From assembly GCA_015179125.1 (NCBI GenBank), contig WHVA01000088.1:218503-282502 (forward strand): a DNA stretch of 64,000 nt, read 5' to 3'. Position numbers and translations under genes: made by a program. Shown piece after piece: positions 35,958 to 45,207 of this stretch (positions within the stretch are counted from its first letter, which is position 1; every line of letters starts with the position of its first letter). Origin of the DNA: Gautieria morchelliformis. Its lineage: Eukaryota; Basidiomycota; Agaricomycetes; Gomphales; Gomphaceae. A model generated the notes under the pieces. It was given only the letters and a program-made list of their open reading frames with translations, was not told where the DNA came from and did not search any database.

Positions 35958-36627
35958 TCACTCCTCGTCCAATAATAATTTCGACTTCTTCCTCCGGCTC
36001 GTGCTTCCACCCGAATAATCGTTCTCGTCGCCGCTGGCCGTGGCTCCACTGGCTCTGCTTTCTTTCCGTGCCCGCTTCTGTCGTTGATACAACCGATCCC
36101 TCTCCTTTTTCTGCACCACTGCAGACTGCAGCTCTTGTTGCCGAGTTGCAGGAGGTAACATGACTGTCTGCAAAGCTGGTGCAGCGAATTTGCCCACGGG
36201 TTCCGAAGGCGTGTCCGATTCCTCCGCTTGCATTTCCAATGACTATAGTGCGGGGATACGTCAGGTAGCGCAACTGTGCCCGAGTTGACATGCTTGCCTT
36301 CGCATACGTCGAGCTGCTGTTAGAGAACATGCGATCGGCGTCGCTCACCTCGGCCCTCTTCTTACTGACGCCGGGGTTTTTCAAGTAGCCGTCGAAGCCT
36401 TGGATGATGTTTCCTCCACCATTCCCAGCCGTGTCAGCAAGGTACGAGGCCTCCACGTTGTAAATTTGCACTTCGCAGGAAACGAGCTGCCTGTCGATCG
36501 CTCTTTTACGCGCCAAAGCATCAAGCAAATCCTGTTTTGTTTTCGCATATGCCTCTCGAGTTTGCGCAGACGATTCTGGGGCTGGATGGATGATGCCCAC
36601 TTTCTGGTCAGGGTGGTCGATGTCCAT
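35958..36627 (-). CDS. EAF6: NuA4/SAS histone acetyltransferase subunit EAF6
   Basis: Small subunit of NuA4-type histone acetyltransferase complexes. It starts MDIDHPDQKVGIIHPAPESS. The conserved Eaf6 core is ALARKRAIDRQLVSCEVQIY, EASYLADTAG and NIIQGFDGYLKNPG, followed by DRMFSNSSSTYAK. The second exon reads SLEMQAEESDTPSEPVGKFA, a helical basic segment (KKERDRLYQRQKRARKES) and an acidic end. The join between exons requires a GC donor (AAG|GCAAGC; intron 36,243-36,297), after which the reading frame continues exactly in the family pattern TYxKSLELM. It is convergent with RRP40. Confidence 0.9.
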
Positions 36628-37041
36628 TACGTATAAGGTAAAGATTATACCTGAGTTTTAAATCAATTCGGCGATTATGAAGTCACATGACAGTAGTCTC
36701 CGCCCCGTGCCAAACTACTGGTAGCCGGCTGGATTTGCGATGGCTTCAAGCCAAGCCGTTTAAAAATGCTGAAGAGTTGGGGCTTGCATATGATTTTCAG
36801 AATGTATTTTCCAGTATATAGAACTATTTCTATAATATAAGGCTACCTAGGTACCTGTGAGCCAGCCCAGCGTTGCCGTTTGTCGTATCCGTAGCCGGCT
36901 CCCAAAACATGGTTTGGCTCGGCTAATTTGCAGCTCGGCTCCGGGCTTAGCCGGAGCCGTCGGCAACACTAGACATTACTGTATTGCACCCGACTTATAA
37001 GTCGATGAGAATGCTCAAGACTACAACACTTCCCCGTGCTC
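36628..37041. other. Intergenic region with a small inverted-repeat element
   Basis: Divergent spacer between EAF6 and the acyl-CoA synthetase gene. It holds two copies of GTAGCCGGCT (near 36,720 and 36,891) and a 102-bp palindromic segment described separately. Confidence 0.5.
36869..36970. repeat. MITE-like inverted-repeat element
   Basis: About 102 bp bounded by AGCGTTGCCG on the left and CGGCAACACT on the right, which are imperfect 10-bp terminal inverted repeats (9 of 10 match). The interior is made of further inverted AGCCGGCT/GAGCCG-like words. No coding capacity and no certain target-site duplication. It looks like a non-autonomous transposon remnant. Confidence 0.4.
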
Positions 37042-39515
37042 ATGATGCCGCAAATATACTACTCACATATCCCAGATGTCCATATTCCAGAACGGTCTAT
37101 TTTCACTCATCTCTTTGGCAGTAACTTCGACCCTCAGCTGCCAGCGTATATCGACGCGCCTACTGGGCAGACTCTGTCCCGCGCGGACGTGCGCATCCAA
37201 TGCCTTCAGCTTGCTTGGGGACTACAGAATATACTGTACCAAAAAAGAAGCTCTACAATCGCTATTTTCTCACCGAATTCGATTGCGTGGCCCGTTGTTC
37301 TCCTGGGAAGCATTGCGGCGGGCTTGCGCGTCACCACAGTTAACAGCGCATACACACCTAGGGAGCTTCGTCATCAACTGGAGGTGCATGCAGTCTATTG
37401 CATCGCATAGTATATTCTGATATTGGTCATGCATCGTTCAGGACAGTAGGGCGTATTACATATTTGTTCATCCGAGCTTATTGAACAATACGAGCGAGGC
37501 ACTCAGATTAATGGGTGTGAGTGATGTCGAAATAAAAGAGAGGATTATTCAGGCCGCACCTGCGCACTCAGCCGTCCCTGGCTGGCGATCCATGGACGAG
37601 CTCTTCGGCAAGGGACAACTTACGAGAGAAGAGCCCTTTGATGGCGCCGCAGCCCATGAGACCGTACTCCTCTGTTATTCTTCCGGAACGACTTCCAAGT
37701 CGAAAGGCGTCGAGGCAAGTGCACACGGTCACCTGGTCATTGGTAATGTGGAGGACCTGATCTGTCCTTGACGTTTTATAGCTCTCCCATCATAATGTCA
37801 TTAGCGTGTTGTGTATAGTTACACCGCAAATCGCATATTTATCTCCCATAGGCGCTGTTATGCTCAGCGTCCTGCCTTTTGTACGTCCTTTGATCTGATG
37901 CTCGCGACAAGTGCTACTCGCTCACCATGATATCCGTATACTTTACTTCAGTATCACATCTATGGGCTAGTTAAGCTCGTCTTAAATCCTTTTTACAGAG
38001 GCGCGCCACAAGTCGTTATGTCGCACTTTGACCCAGATGCCTTTTGTGCGAACGTTGAGCGCTATAAGGTCACTGTCTCCCTTGTTGTACCCCCCATCCT
38101 CGTGGTGCTAGCCAACCACCCTGGTGAGTAATTACATACAGGTGGTTCTTCTGCGTACATCTGTCTATAACGCGGTTTCGCGGACTGGCAGCCCCAGAGA
38201 AATATAATATGTCCAGCCTCAAGATACTTTTCTCTGGAGCAGCGCCACTGGGAGAGGGTCTGTCTCTTGCAGTCCATGCACGGTTGCGGCGTCTCGGCGC
38301 CGATGTTATGCTCCCTCAAGGTTCGTAGAATATCAATCCATCCAGGTCTTCTTTCTCGATTCGCCCCTTGAGTCACTGAAGGTCAGATACTGACGACTGG
38401 TTCCTTGAAGGTTGGGGATTGACAGAGACAAGTCCGACTTGTATCATGCAGCACGAGACCGAATGGCAGAGGCATGCGGGGTCCATCGGGAAACTGCTTC
38501 CCAACCTGCAGGCACGACTGGTGCTCGATGACGGTGTGACAGATGCCCCAATGGGTGAGGCTGGTGAGATATGGATCAAAGGGCCAAACGTCATGAAGGT
38601 GTGTTACTTAGTTATTGTTCCTCTTCTCCTCGTTCCATTGTTTTACTCATCTCGGCTTCGGGTAATCGATAGGGATATCTGAATAATCCCGAGGCAACAC
38701 AGGACGCAATCACGTCCGACAGGTGGTTCAAGACGGGTGATATAGCAGTTGTAGACAGTGAAGGTAACTTTAGGATTGTAGATCGAAAGAAGGAGTTAAT
38801 CAAATACAAGGTAGGTCATTTTTGTTTATTTATTCGCTTATGAGTGAGATTGAATATCAATTTTAGGGCTTTCAAGGTCTGGAAAAGTTCGTATCCATCA
38901 GAATGCAGGAAGTTGACGCGCATTGTAGTCCCACCCGCTGAACTAGAAGGAGTCCTCCTGACCCACCCCAGGGTAGTAGATGCTGGCGTTATCGGTGTAT
39001 TTTCTGAGGCGGAAGCAACAGAGTATCCGCGGTAGGTTTTATCCCCCCCCCCTTTCTTCCCTTTCCCCCAGCCTCCCACCCCACTCCCGCCAGTACGAAA
39101 AGAGTGCCAGTACGTCATTGAACGGGCTTTGTTTTTCAGGGCATACATCGTTCCACGTGGTGGTGTAGCGTCTCTCCGGACCTCCGCAGACAGGGAGGCT
39201 TTGGGGCAGGAGATCCAGGCCTGGATACGGACCAAGGTGGCACGACACAAGTATCTTCGTGGCGGTAAGTGAGCGCCGATTCTGGTTGCACTGGTTATTT
39301 GAGTTATGCAAGGGTGCTGATGGTCGTTATTAAACAGGTGTGGTGGCAGTTGACACGATACCGAAAAGGTGAGATACTTGGGACTCTGTGATCTATTGCC
39401 AGCCACTCACAACCCGTCGACGAATAGTGCAGCAGGAAAAATTTTACGACGGGAACTCAGAGAGCTCGCGAAGGAAGATTTACAGGTCACGGGGTCTGTT
39501 AAGGCGAAGCTATAG
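37042..39515 (+). CDS. Acyl-CoA synthetase / 4-coumarate-CoA ligase-like enzyme, peroxisomal
   Basis: AMP-forming ligase that activates a carboxylic acid as acyl-AMP and then acyl-CoA. It begins MMPQIYYSHIPDVHIPERSI, a 4CL-like start. Motifs are IFSPNSIAWPVVLLGSIAAG, the P-loop LLCYSSGTTSKSKGVE, LSHHNVISVLC, SSLKILFSGAAPLGEGLS, GWGLTETSPTCIM, GSIGKLLPNLQARLVLDDG, GEIWIKGPNVMKGYLNNPEA, RWFKTGDIAVVDSEGNFRI, DRKKELIKYKGFQVPPAELE and AGKILRRELRELAKEDLQ. The last residues are VKAKL; the terminal AKL is a good PTS1 peroxisomal signal. The splice after KSKGVE uses a GC donor (intron 37,715-37,781). GGCTTTCAAG (38,867-38,876) is a 10-nt exon. No broken exon was seen. The substrate (phenylpropanoid, phenylacetate or fatty acid) is not predictable. 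Confidence 0.9.
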
Positions 39516-40083
39516 TTCGATGGCGTTGCGTTTGGAGCATATGCTTATGCAAGTCGCGGGGGTTTATATTACTGCAAGCTCGACTCCGGAGCTCCACACT
39601 GCGGTGGAAGTTGATCAAGAGGAATGTGAATGCCGTTGATATGCATCTAGCCCTCTGCTGGAACGTCGAGCAAGCACTGAGTTACAAAGTAAATGTAAGT
39701 ATCGCTGAACAAGTGGACTTCCGCTTTCTAATGGTACTGTATGAGTCGGAGAAGGCGACTTGTTCTGGGATTATCAGGTGATGCGCACATATCTTGAGGT
39801 CGCTCTCACACCAGTAAACTTAGTATTCGATAGTCTAATGGATTTGTTTTCCGGCCGGGCGTCAGCCCGTCCTTCCAGTATATGGGGCCAAAAACGATAG
39901 TATAAAGTTGATGTCACGCGTCCTAGGCCATCATGGCCACGCATTTGCACATGACGAAGGCATGTCCTCTATCAGAACAAGTTTTGCAGTCAAATTCGTG
40001 AGTCACGCTCGACACTGGACTAATCAAGACATTGATGTTACATTGATGATTGCATGCTCCACTTCCGCCTCCCTTTCTATGCT
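39516..40083. other. Intergenic region between convergent genes
   Basis: About 570 bp; no gene or repeat recognised apart from about 20 bp next to the permease stop that resemble the sequence after the stop of permease copy 1. Confidence 0.4.
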
Positions 40084-42604
40084 TTACTCTCTGGCGTATT
40101 CCTCGTCTGATGTCTTATCGTCCATCGTTATTTGTTTGCTACTGGCGCCATCAGCTTCAAGAACTGATATGGTCTTAGCGACAAACGTCTCTTGTGCGGG
40201 GAAGAGATACGAAAGTGTCAAAAATATGGCGGCTCCTGCGAAGCAGCCAAAAAAAAAGCTGATATCCTGTGAGCTCGTTTGTTCAGTGAGACACTTTGGA
40301 GGGGGAGACAAGGGATAACGCCACCCACGTAGAGTCGAATTGTATTCCCAGTTTTGAGCGACGGCGTGATTGCTTGGGCTAGTCCAGGAATCATAGGTGG
40401 AACGGTAAGAAGCATAGCAACCAGTGCTCTCCAGTCTTTAGATGATAAGCAATCAGCAAGCAGAGAAGAAGTAACTTCTACATACTAATACCCCATGTAT
40501 ACCAATAGCGACCGTGAGGATGATACATCGAGGGGACATCAACCTTTTGCTTATGAAGTACCCTTGAGGAACGTCAGGCTGTTACGTGGTATCGCAATCA
40601 CAAACATGACCACATTTCAAGACGTACCAGTAGTCCGCAACCATGATCCCGATGATTGGGGCAATAAACACCGTATAACCACTCATGAAGTTCAAAAATG
40701 TCGTAGCATTCGCGAGAACAAGCCAGGGAACACAAACCCAGCCGCCGATGATGGCGCACAGAAGCGATCCACGCCGAAGGTTGATGTAACGCGGAAAGAG
40801 AGCCGAGAAATCATTGGCAGCGGACAGAGAATTCTAGAAAGGATAAATCGCAATCCAAAGCCTTAACAACGTCAATTTTGCAGAATAACAACGCTCACGG
40901 CTGAAATATTGGTTCCTCTGATGCATGCGACTCAAAATCAGCATGAGTAGAAATAGGTGAAAAGGTTATTATTACATAGTTGCCAATGCGAAAGAAAATG
41001 CAGCGAAAAATGTCGCGGGGCGATTGGTCCAATTATCGATCAATCGCAGGGGGTCCCAGAATAATTGCCCCCCGTCTAAAAGTCAGCCATAAAGATTAGA
41101 CGAAGCCTAGGAGGTGGGGATCTTGACATACAAAGTACGGCACCTGCTGAGGTCACAACGATACCAAAGAACCCGACCAGTGAAAGCATGATTGGAATGG
41201 CCACGACCTGAATGTAAGTATCTGAGGGCTTTCGAGCATAACGCGTAAAATCAGGAATGCTTCGCAGCATACTGGTGTCAGTACCGATGCATTCCAAGAG
41301 CTATAAAACTTCTCACTTGACCTGTGTGCAGACATATCAGTGATGATCTTGGCCTGAGAAACCAATAACTCACTGCAAGTGTTGCTAAGTTGCCAAAGAC
41401 GGAATTCATGCAACTGAGAGAGAATACGAGTGTTATGGACGATGAGGAGTCAGAGCTGCGAGTATATCCATACCTCAGCCATGCCCAGCTGCGGGCGGAG
41501 CCGTGCAGAGTACCCTGCTGTGCAAAAATTGGCCCTCCGCCAGTCTTCACAAATGCCCATATCATCATAGCCAGACCACAGCTTGGAGCAATAACTTTTC
41601 GCAACAATTAATCCATTTAAAAGACATATCTTTGAGAATAACTGACTCGCTTTGGCCCAGAAAAGATAACGAAGCTTGTTAAAGAAAAACACGGCTCAGG
41701 AGAGCCCCATGGAAATCGAGGAACTAACCTTATGAGGACGGAGTAACAAAAATGGTAGTTGAATGATCCAGAATAAGAAATAACTAAGCATCCCTTGCTA
41801 ATACCACAAAGTTTGATGTCAGCTTGTTGGGAGGAACAAAAACCGCGTACAGTGGTAATACCAGCATTTGGAGGTAGATGGTTAGGAATGTTTCTGTAGC
41901 TCGGCCAAATGGCCTGCCGGAGTCTTAAGATGTCTATGTGCCAGCAACCTGCACAAACTGGTACGTACTCTGAGCATTTGTGTAACGCATTCACCTCCGT
42001 TGGCTCCTTGAATGCCCATCCAAAAGCAGGCTAGAACGGCCCGGCTGAAAATACTCCAATCTGTAGGAATCGCAATAACGGTATGTGATAGAGATGCAAC
42101 TTCGTGTTACTGACAGGAGAGATAAAATCCCATCGAAGATCGGTTGAGGACAGGGAAAGGAATATGCAACCGTGCTCCTGTGACACCATTCAGAACAACA
42201 AACAGCATGAGCTGCATTGCCAATTGGTATTTTATTAGAATGTGGGATATATGCTTCAAGTTATACGTCAATCATGGACATACAATTCCATATCCAACAA
42301 TGATGATTGGAATAGCATCCTTCCACGAGAGACCTAAAGCAAGAATTGAACTCGCGATTTCCCATGTGGCAACGCTAGACAAACGTGACGTGTTAATGTT
42401 ATGTGACGTTGAAATACAATTGGCAACGAACTTGAAGGCATCGCTTATCCAATAAGTAAAGTAATCGATCATCTTCCATGTCCGCTGTTCAGGAGGAACA
42501 GGGTCGATGTCCCGGTTCGACCAGTGTGAGCCCTTTGGAGCGAGGCTAGATGGGGACTGGTCCACTTCAAGCTTCAGCAGGAATCGTTTCGTCAAGCCAG
42601 ACAT
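40084..42604 (-). CDS. NCS1-family nucleobase/allantoin-type permease, copy 2
   Basis: Paralogue of the permease at 1459-3981, inverted and about 36 kb away. The ATG at 42,604 gives MSGLTKRFLLKLEVDQSPSS. The same ordered motifs follow: SHWSNRDIDPVPPEQRTW, YFTYWISDAF, WMGIQGANGG, AIWPSYRNIPNHLPPNAG, MMIWAFVKTGGGPIFAQQ, VNIPDFTRYARKP and FPAQETFVAKTISVLEADGA. Exon positions, intron phases and the 5-nt exon (41,317-41,321) are conserved between copies, while introns have diverged more than exons. All exons traced are open. The stop (TAA, 40,084-40,086) comes three residues earlier than in copy 1. Both genes therefore look functional, and the copy probably arose by a gene-sized duplication rather than from processed RNA, since introns are retained. 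Confidence 0.88.
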
Positions 42605-43739
42605 GGGGATCGAGACCAAGAGGATCAAGTCTGAATGGGCATTTCCCTGAGTATTGCCATTAAGTAGATAAGGCCGAAGCGCGATACGAGTGCCGGAAGC
42701 ATATTGGCAATTTCGCATCGAGTATTTGCCATTCGTGAGAGGAAACGCTTAAGTATGGTCATTCGCGTCCCTGATAGGTAAATAGTAGAAGAAGACTGGA
42801 GAGCGGTTCCCTGAGCGCCGGCCACTCAAATTTGATTTCAGAATGCCATTCAAAGAAGATGAATGCAAATGAACACACATACCCAGAGGTGGGGGTGGGT
42901 GCTCACAAGAAGTCTAAGGTGGGATATTGGTAAGGCACAGAGACTACGAAGATATATATATAAACAGCAGCGGCCCTGTCAGTGTGCCAACTGGACATGA
43001 GATCACTGTATAGGCGGTCTGCTATAGATCAAACATCATGTAAAGAACAAAACATTATGGCTGACTTAGCTACAAAAACGGGTTGCCAACTTGAAGCTTC
43101 CGAATGTAGCTTTCTTGGAGCATTTGTTACTTTTCGCAGCAACGCTCATGGCCCTAGCCAAACGTGGCCGAGTACAGCGCTCTTGTTGGCTGTGTTAACG
43201 AAGGCCGCCCAAATTGTGTGAATGGTTGAGCGAGCAGCTAGCGTACATACGTCCAATCACATGACCGAGGCAGGACGGCCGGCACTACCGTCAGTTCTAT
43301 ATAAGGTCAGTTCTATATAAGGTCAGAAATGTGAGGATTCAAATCATTTAGTGTCTTGGGTGTTTTCGTTGTTTGTTAACCCATGGTTTGATTCTGATCA
43401 GTGTGTCGATATATGTTCCGCGCGTAATTGACCTGGCAGCTGAGGCAGCAGGTTAAAACAACCGCAGCTTTCCTTGTGGGTTTTACCAGCTAGTCTACAA
43501 CTAGAACCGACGGGTTCCAATATACGTGCAGTAATCTGTACACGATTGGTTGTTCTGATGTTCTATTTATGGTTGTAATCAACACTTCATAAAATTAATG
43601 ACTGCCAGGTGGCTATTTCGAATGGTGCGTCGCTTTAAGGGCGACAGAATTTGACATGCTCAAAGACAGACCAATGTTGCTGAACGAATACCTGCTTTTT
43701 TATATCCGTACACTCTCGGTTCTCGAGGATTCGCTTACT
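42605..43739. other. Intergenic region with a TATA-containing tandem repeat
   Basis: About 1.1 kb without a recognised gene. At 43,291-43,326 a 16-bp unit (TCAGTTCTATATAAGG) is repeated 2.25 times in tandem, giving two TATATAA boxes close together. Confidence 0.5.
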
Positions 43740-44637
43740 GTAATAATGCTATGACAAAGGAGAAAGAGGCTAAGAAAAAAATGAACCTTAGCAATTCCCG
43801 AGTGTTCAATGGAATGAAGCAAAGGTGAAGAAGATCAACAAAGAATATGAGGCAGATATCAAACGTTTCCAGGAGGTATGTCCAAATCATTTATTTATTT
43901 AGGAATCCCACAAGATATAATGATCAGGACCCAGAAGGGTTCGAGCGTGAATATGCTGCCGCTGCCGCTGAGCCCGCAGTAGCTCCGAAGCAGAAGAAAG
44001 CTGTGAAGGTTGACGTCGAAGAGGAGGGAGACGAAGCTTCACAAGTGTCGGCAAAGGCGGCAAAGCGGCAAAGGCTTTATCCCTGACAGTGTCTTCAAAA
44101 ATCTCCAGACTGTACAAGAAAGCCGTGGTAAAAAGGTTGTAAAGGCTTCATTGTGGCATCACACTGATCAACTTGACGGTCAGAACGCGGATCGAGCAGT
44201 ACAGATCAATATCCTGCAAAGGTTGCCAATACCTCATATCAACGTATTCGTGTCCTGCTTGCACTTATATCATCTCGATTAGATTGCAACTCATCTGTAT
44301 CGACTCGTATGCCCATCAGTCTATGGCTCGCTTCGCAGCGTGAGGTCGACCATTCGATTGCTATCGTCACGGATGATCCTTTGTATTCGGCACAAGAGGT
44401 CACCGAGGATTACGACGAGTTTGTGGAACGATCACTGGCGGATGAGAAAGACGGTGTGGTTCGCATCCACGGAAGCATCATATCGTTTGTAGATCGCCTC
44501 GATGACGAGTTTACCAAAAGTTTGCGCCGAATATCGACCCGCACGGCGCAGAATATGTTGATCGGCTCAAGGGCGAGACAGGGCTTTACGAGAGCATTTT
44601 CCAAGCGCAATCTTTCTATGAGGAGACAAATCAATAA
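43740..44637 (+). pseudogene. Truncated eIF3c (Nip1) gene fragment
   Basis: The sequence encodes an internal piece of translation initiation factor eIF3 subunit c: TKEKEAKKKMNLSNSRVFNG, FKNLQTVQESRGKK, then after an intron NADRAVQINILQRL, YQRIRVLLALISSRLDCNSS, MPISLWLASQ, DGVVRIHGSIISFVDRLDDE and, in another frame, YVDRLKGETGLYESIFQAQS. Both ends of the gene are missing. At least three frame changes are needed (near 43,828, 44,222 and 44,520), and an in-frame stop follows EETNQ. The homology ends abruptly where an antisense eIF2B-gamma fragment begins. It cannot make eIF3c; a working copy must exist elsewhere. Confidence 0.85.
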
Positions 44638-45110
44638 TACGATTGGAAAATCTACGAAGAATAGAACATGTTCCGAGAGTAGGTGTACCATCGTCTTCGT
44701 GGGTTTGGAGGTCTATCCTTAGAGTAGAGAACGTGGATGACGATATATCGGAGTGAATATGGTGTGCGATTGCAGAGCGGTGAGAATGGGGACAAATCAA
44801 TAACACATCTGATGAAAGCAAGCAATTGGTTGAAACAATGGAAAACGTCCCAGAAGTCGTAACTCACTTGTGACCCCAACCTCTTCTAGCCAGTTCAAAC
44901 GAAAAGATATCATAGGTTTATTAGCAATAGGCAGGAGTGACTTAGGACTTGAATTACCGCCATGGTCATTTGTGAGTGGTGTCAACCTGCAGTGAAAAAT
45001 GAAATAAAAGATTTAAGGAAGATTTTGAGTGCGTACGCATTCCCGTAGCCCGCAAGAATTAATGCCTGGAACTCTGCAACAGCTGGGACGTTGGAGTCTG
45101 TGAATTCCAT
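44638..45110 (-). pseudogene. Truncated eIF2B-gamma (Gcd1) gene fragment
   Basis: Reading leftwards from the ATG at 45,110, the start MEFTDSNVPAVAEFQALILA is that of the nucleotidyltransferase-like gamma subunit of the eIF2B exchange factor. After an intron come LTPLTNDHGGNSSPKSLLPI and ANKPMISFRLNWLEEVGVT. A further exon has HRSAIAHHIHSDISSSTFS and ends LGTCSILRRFSNRI. Only about the first 110 residues are present; the rest is replaced by the antisense eIF3c fragment. The upstream 97 bp to INCENP may still be the original promoter, so a short truncated transcript is possible. Confidence 0.82.
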
Positions 45111-45207
45111 CGAGCTACGCTGTCCCAAACTTACACGTGACATGGTCACGTGATCAACGCGTTCCAAACATCGACGTTGTCTTCCACAACCTGTAACATC
45201 GCGACTC
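45111..45207. promoter_or_regulatory. Divergent promoter, eIF2B-gamma fragment / INCENP
   Basis: Ninety-seven bases separate the two start codons. It contains CACGTGACATGGTCACGTGA-like paired E-box words (CACGTGA around 45,134-45,152), which could bind a bHLH factor. Confidence 0.45.
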
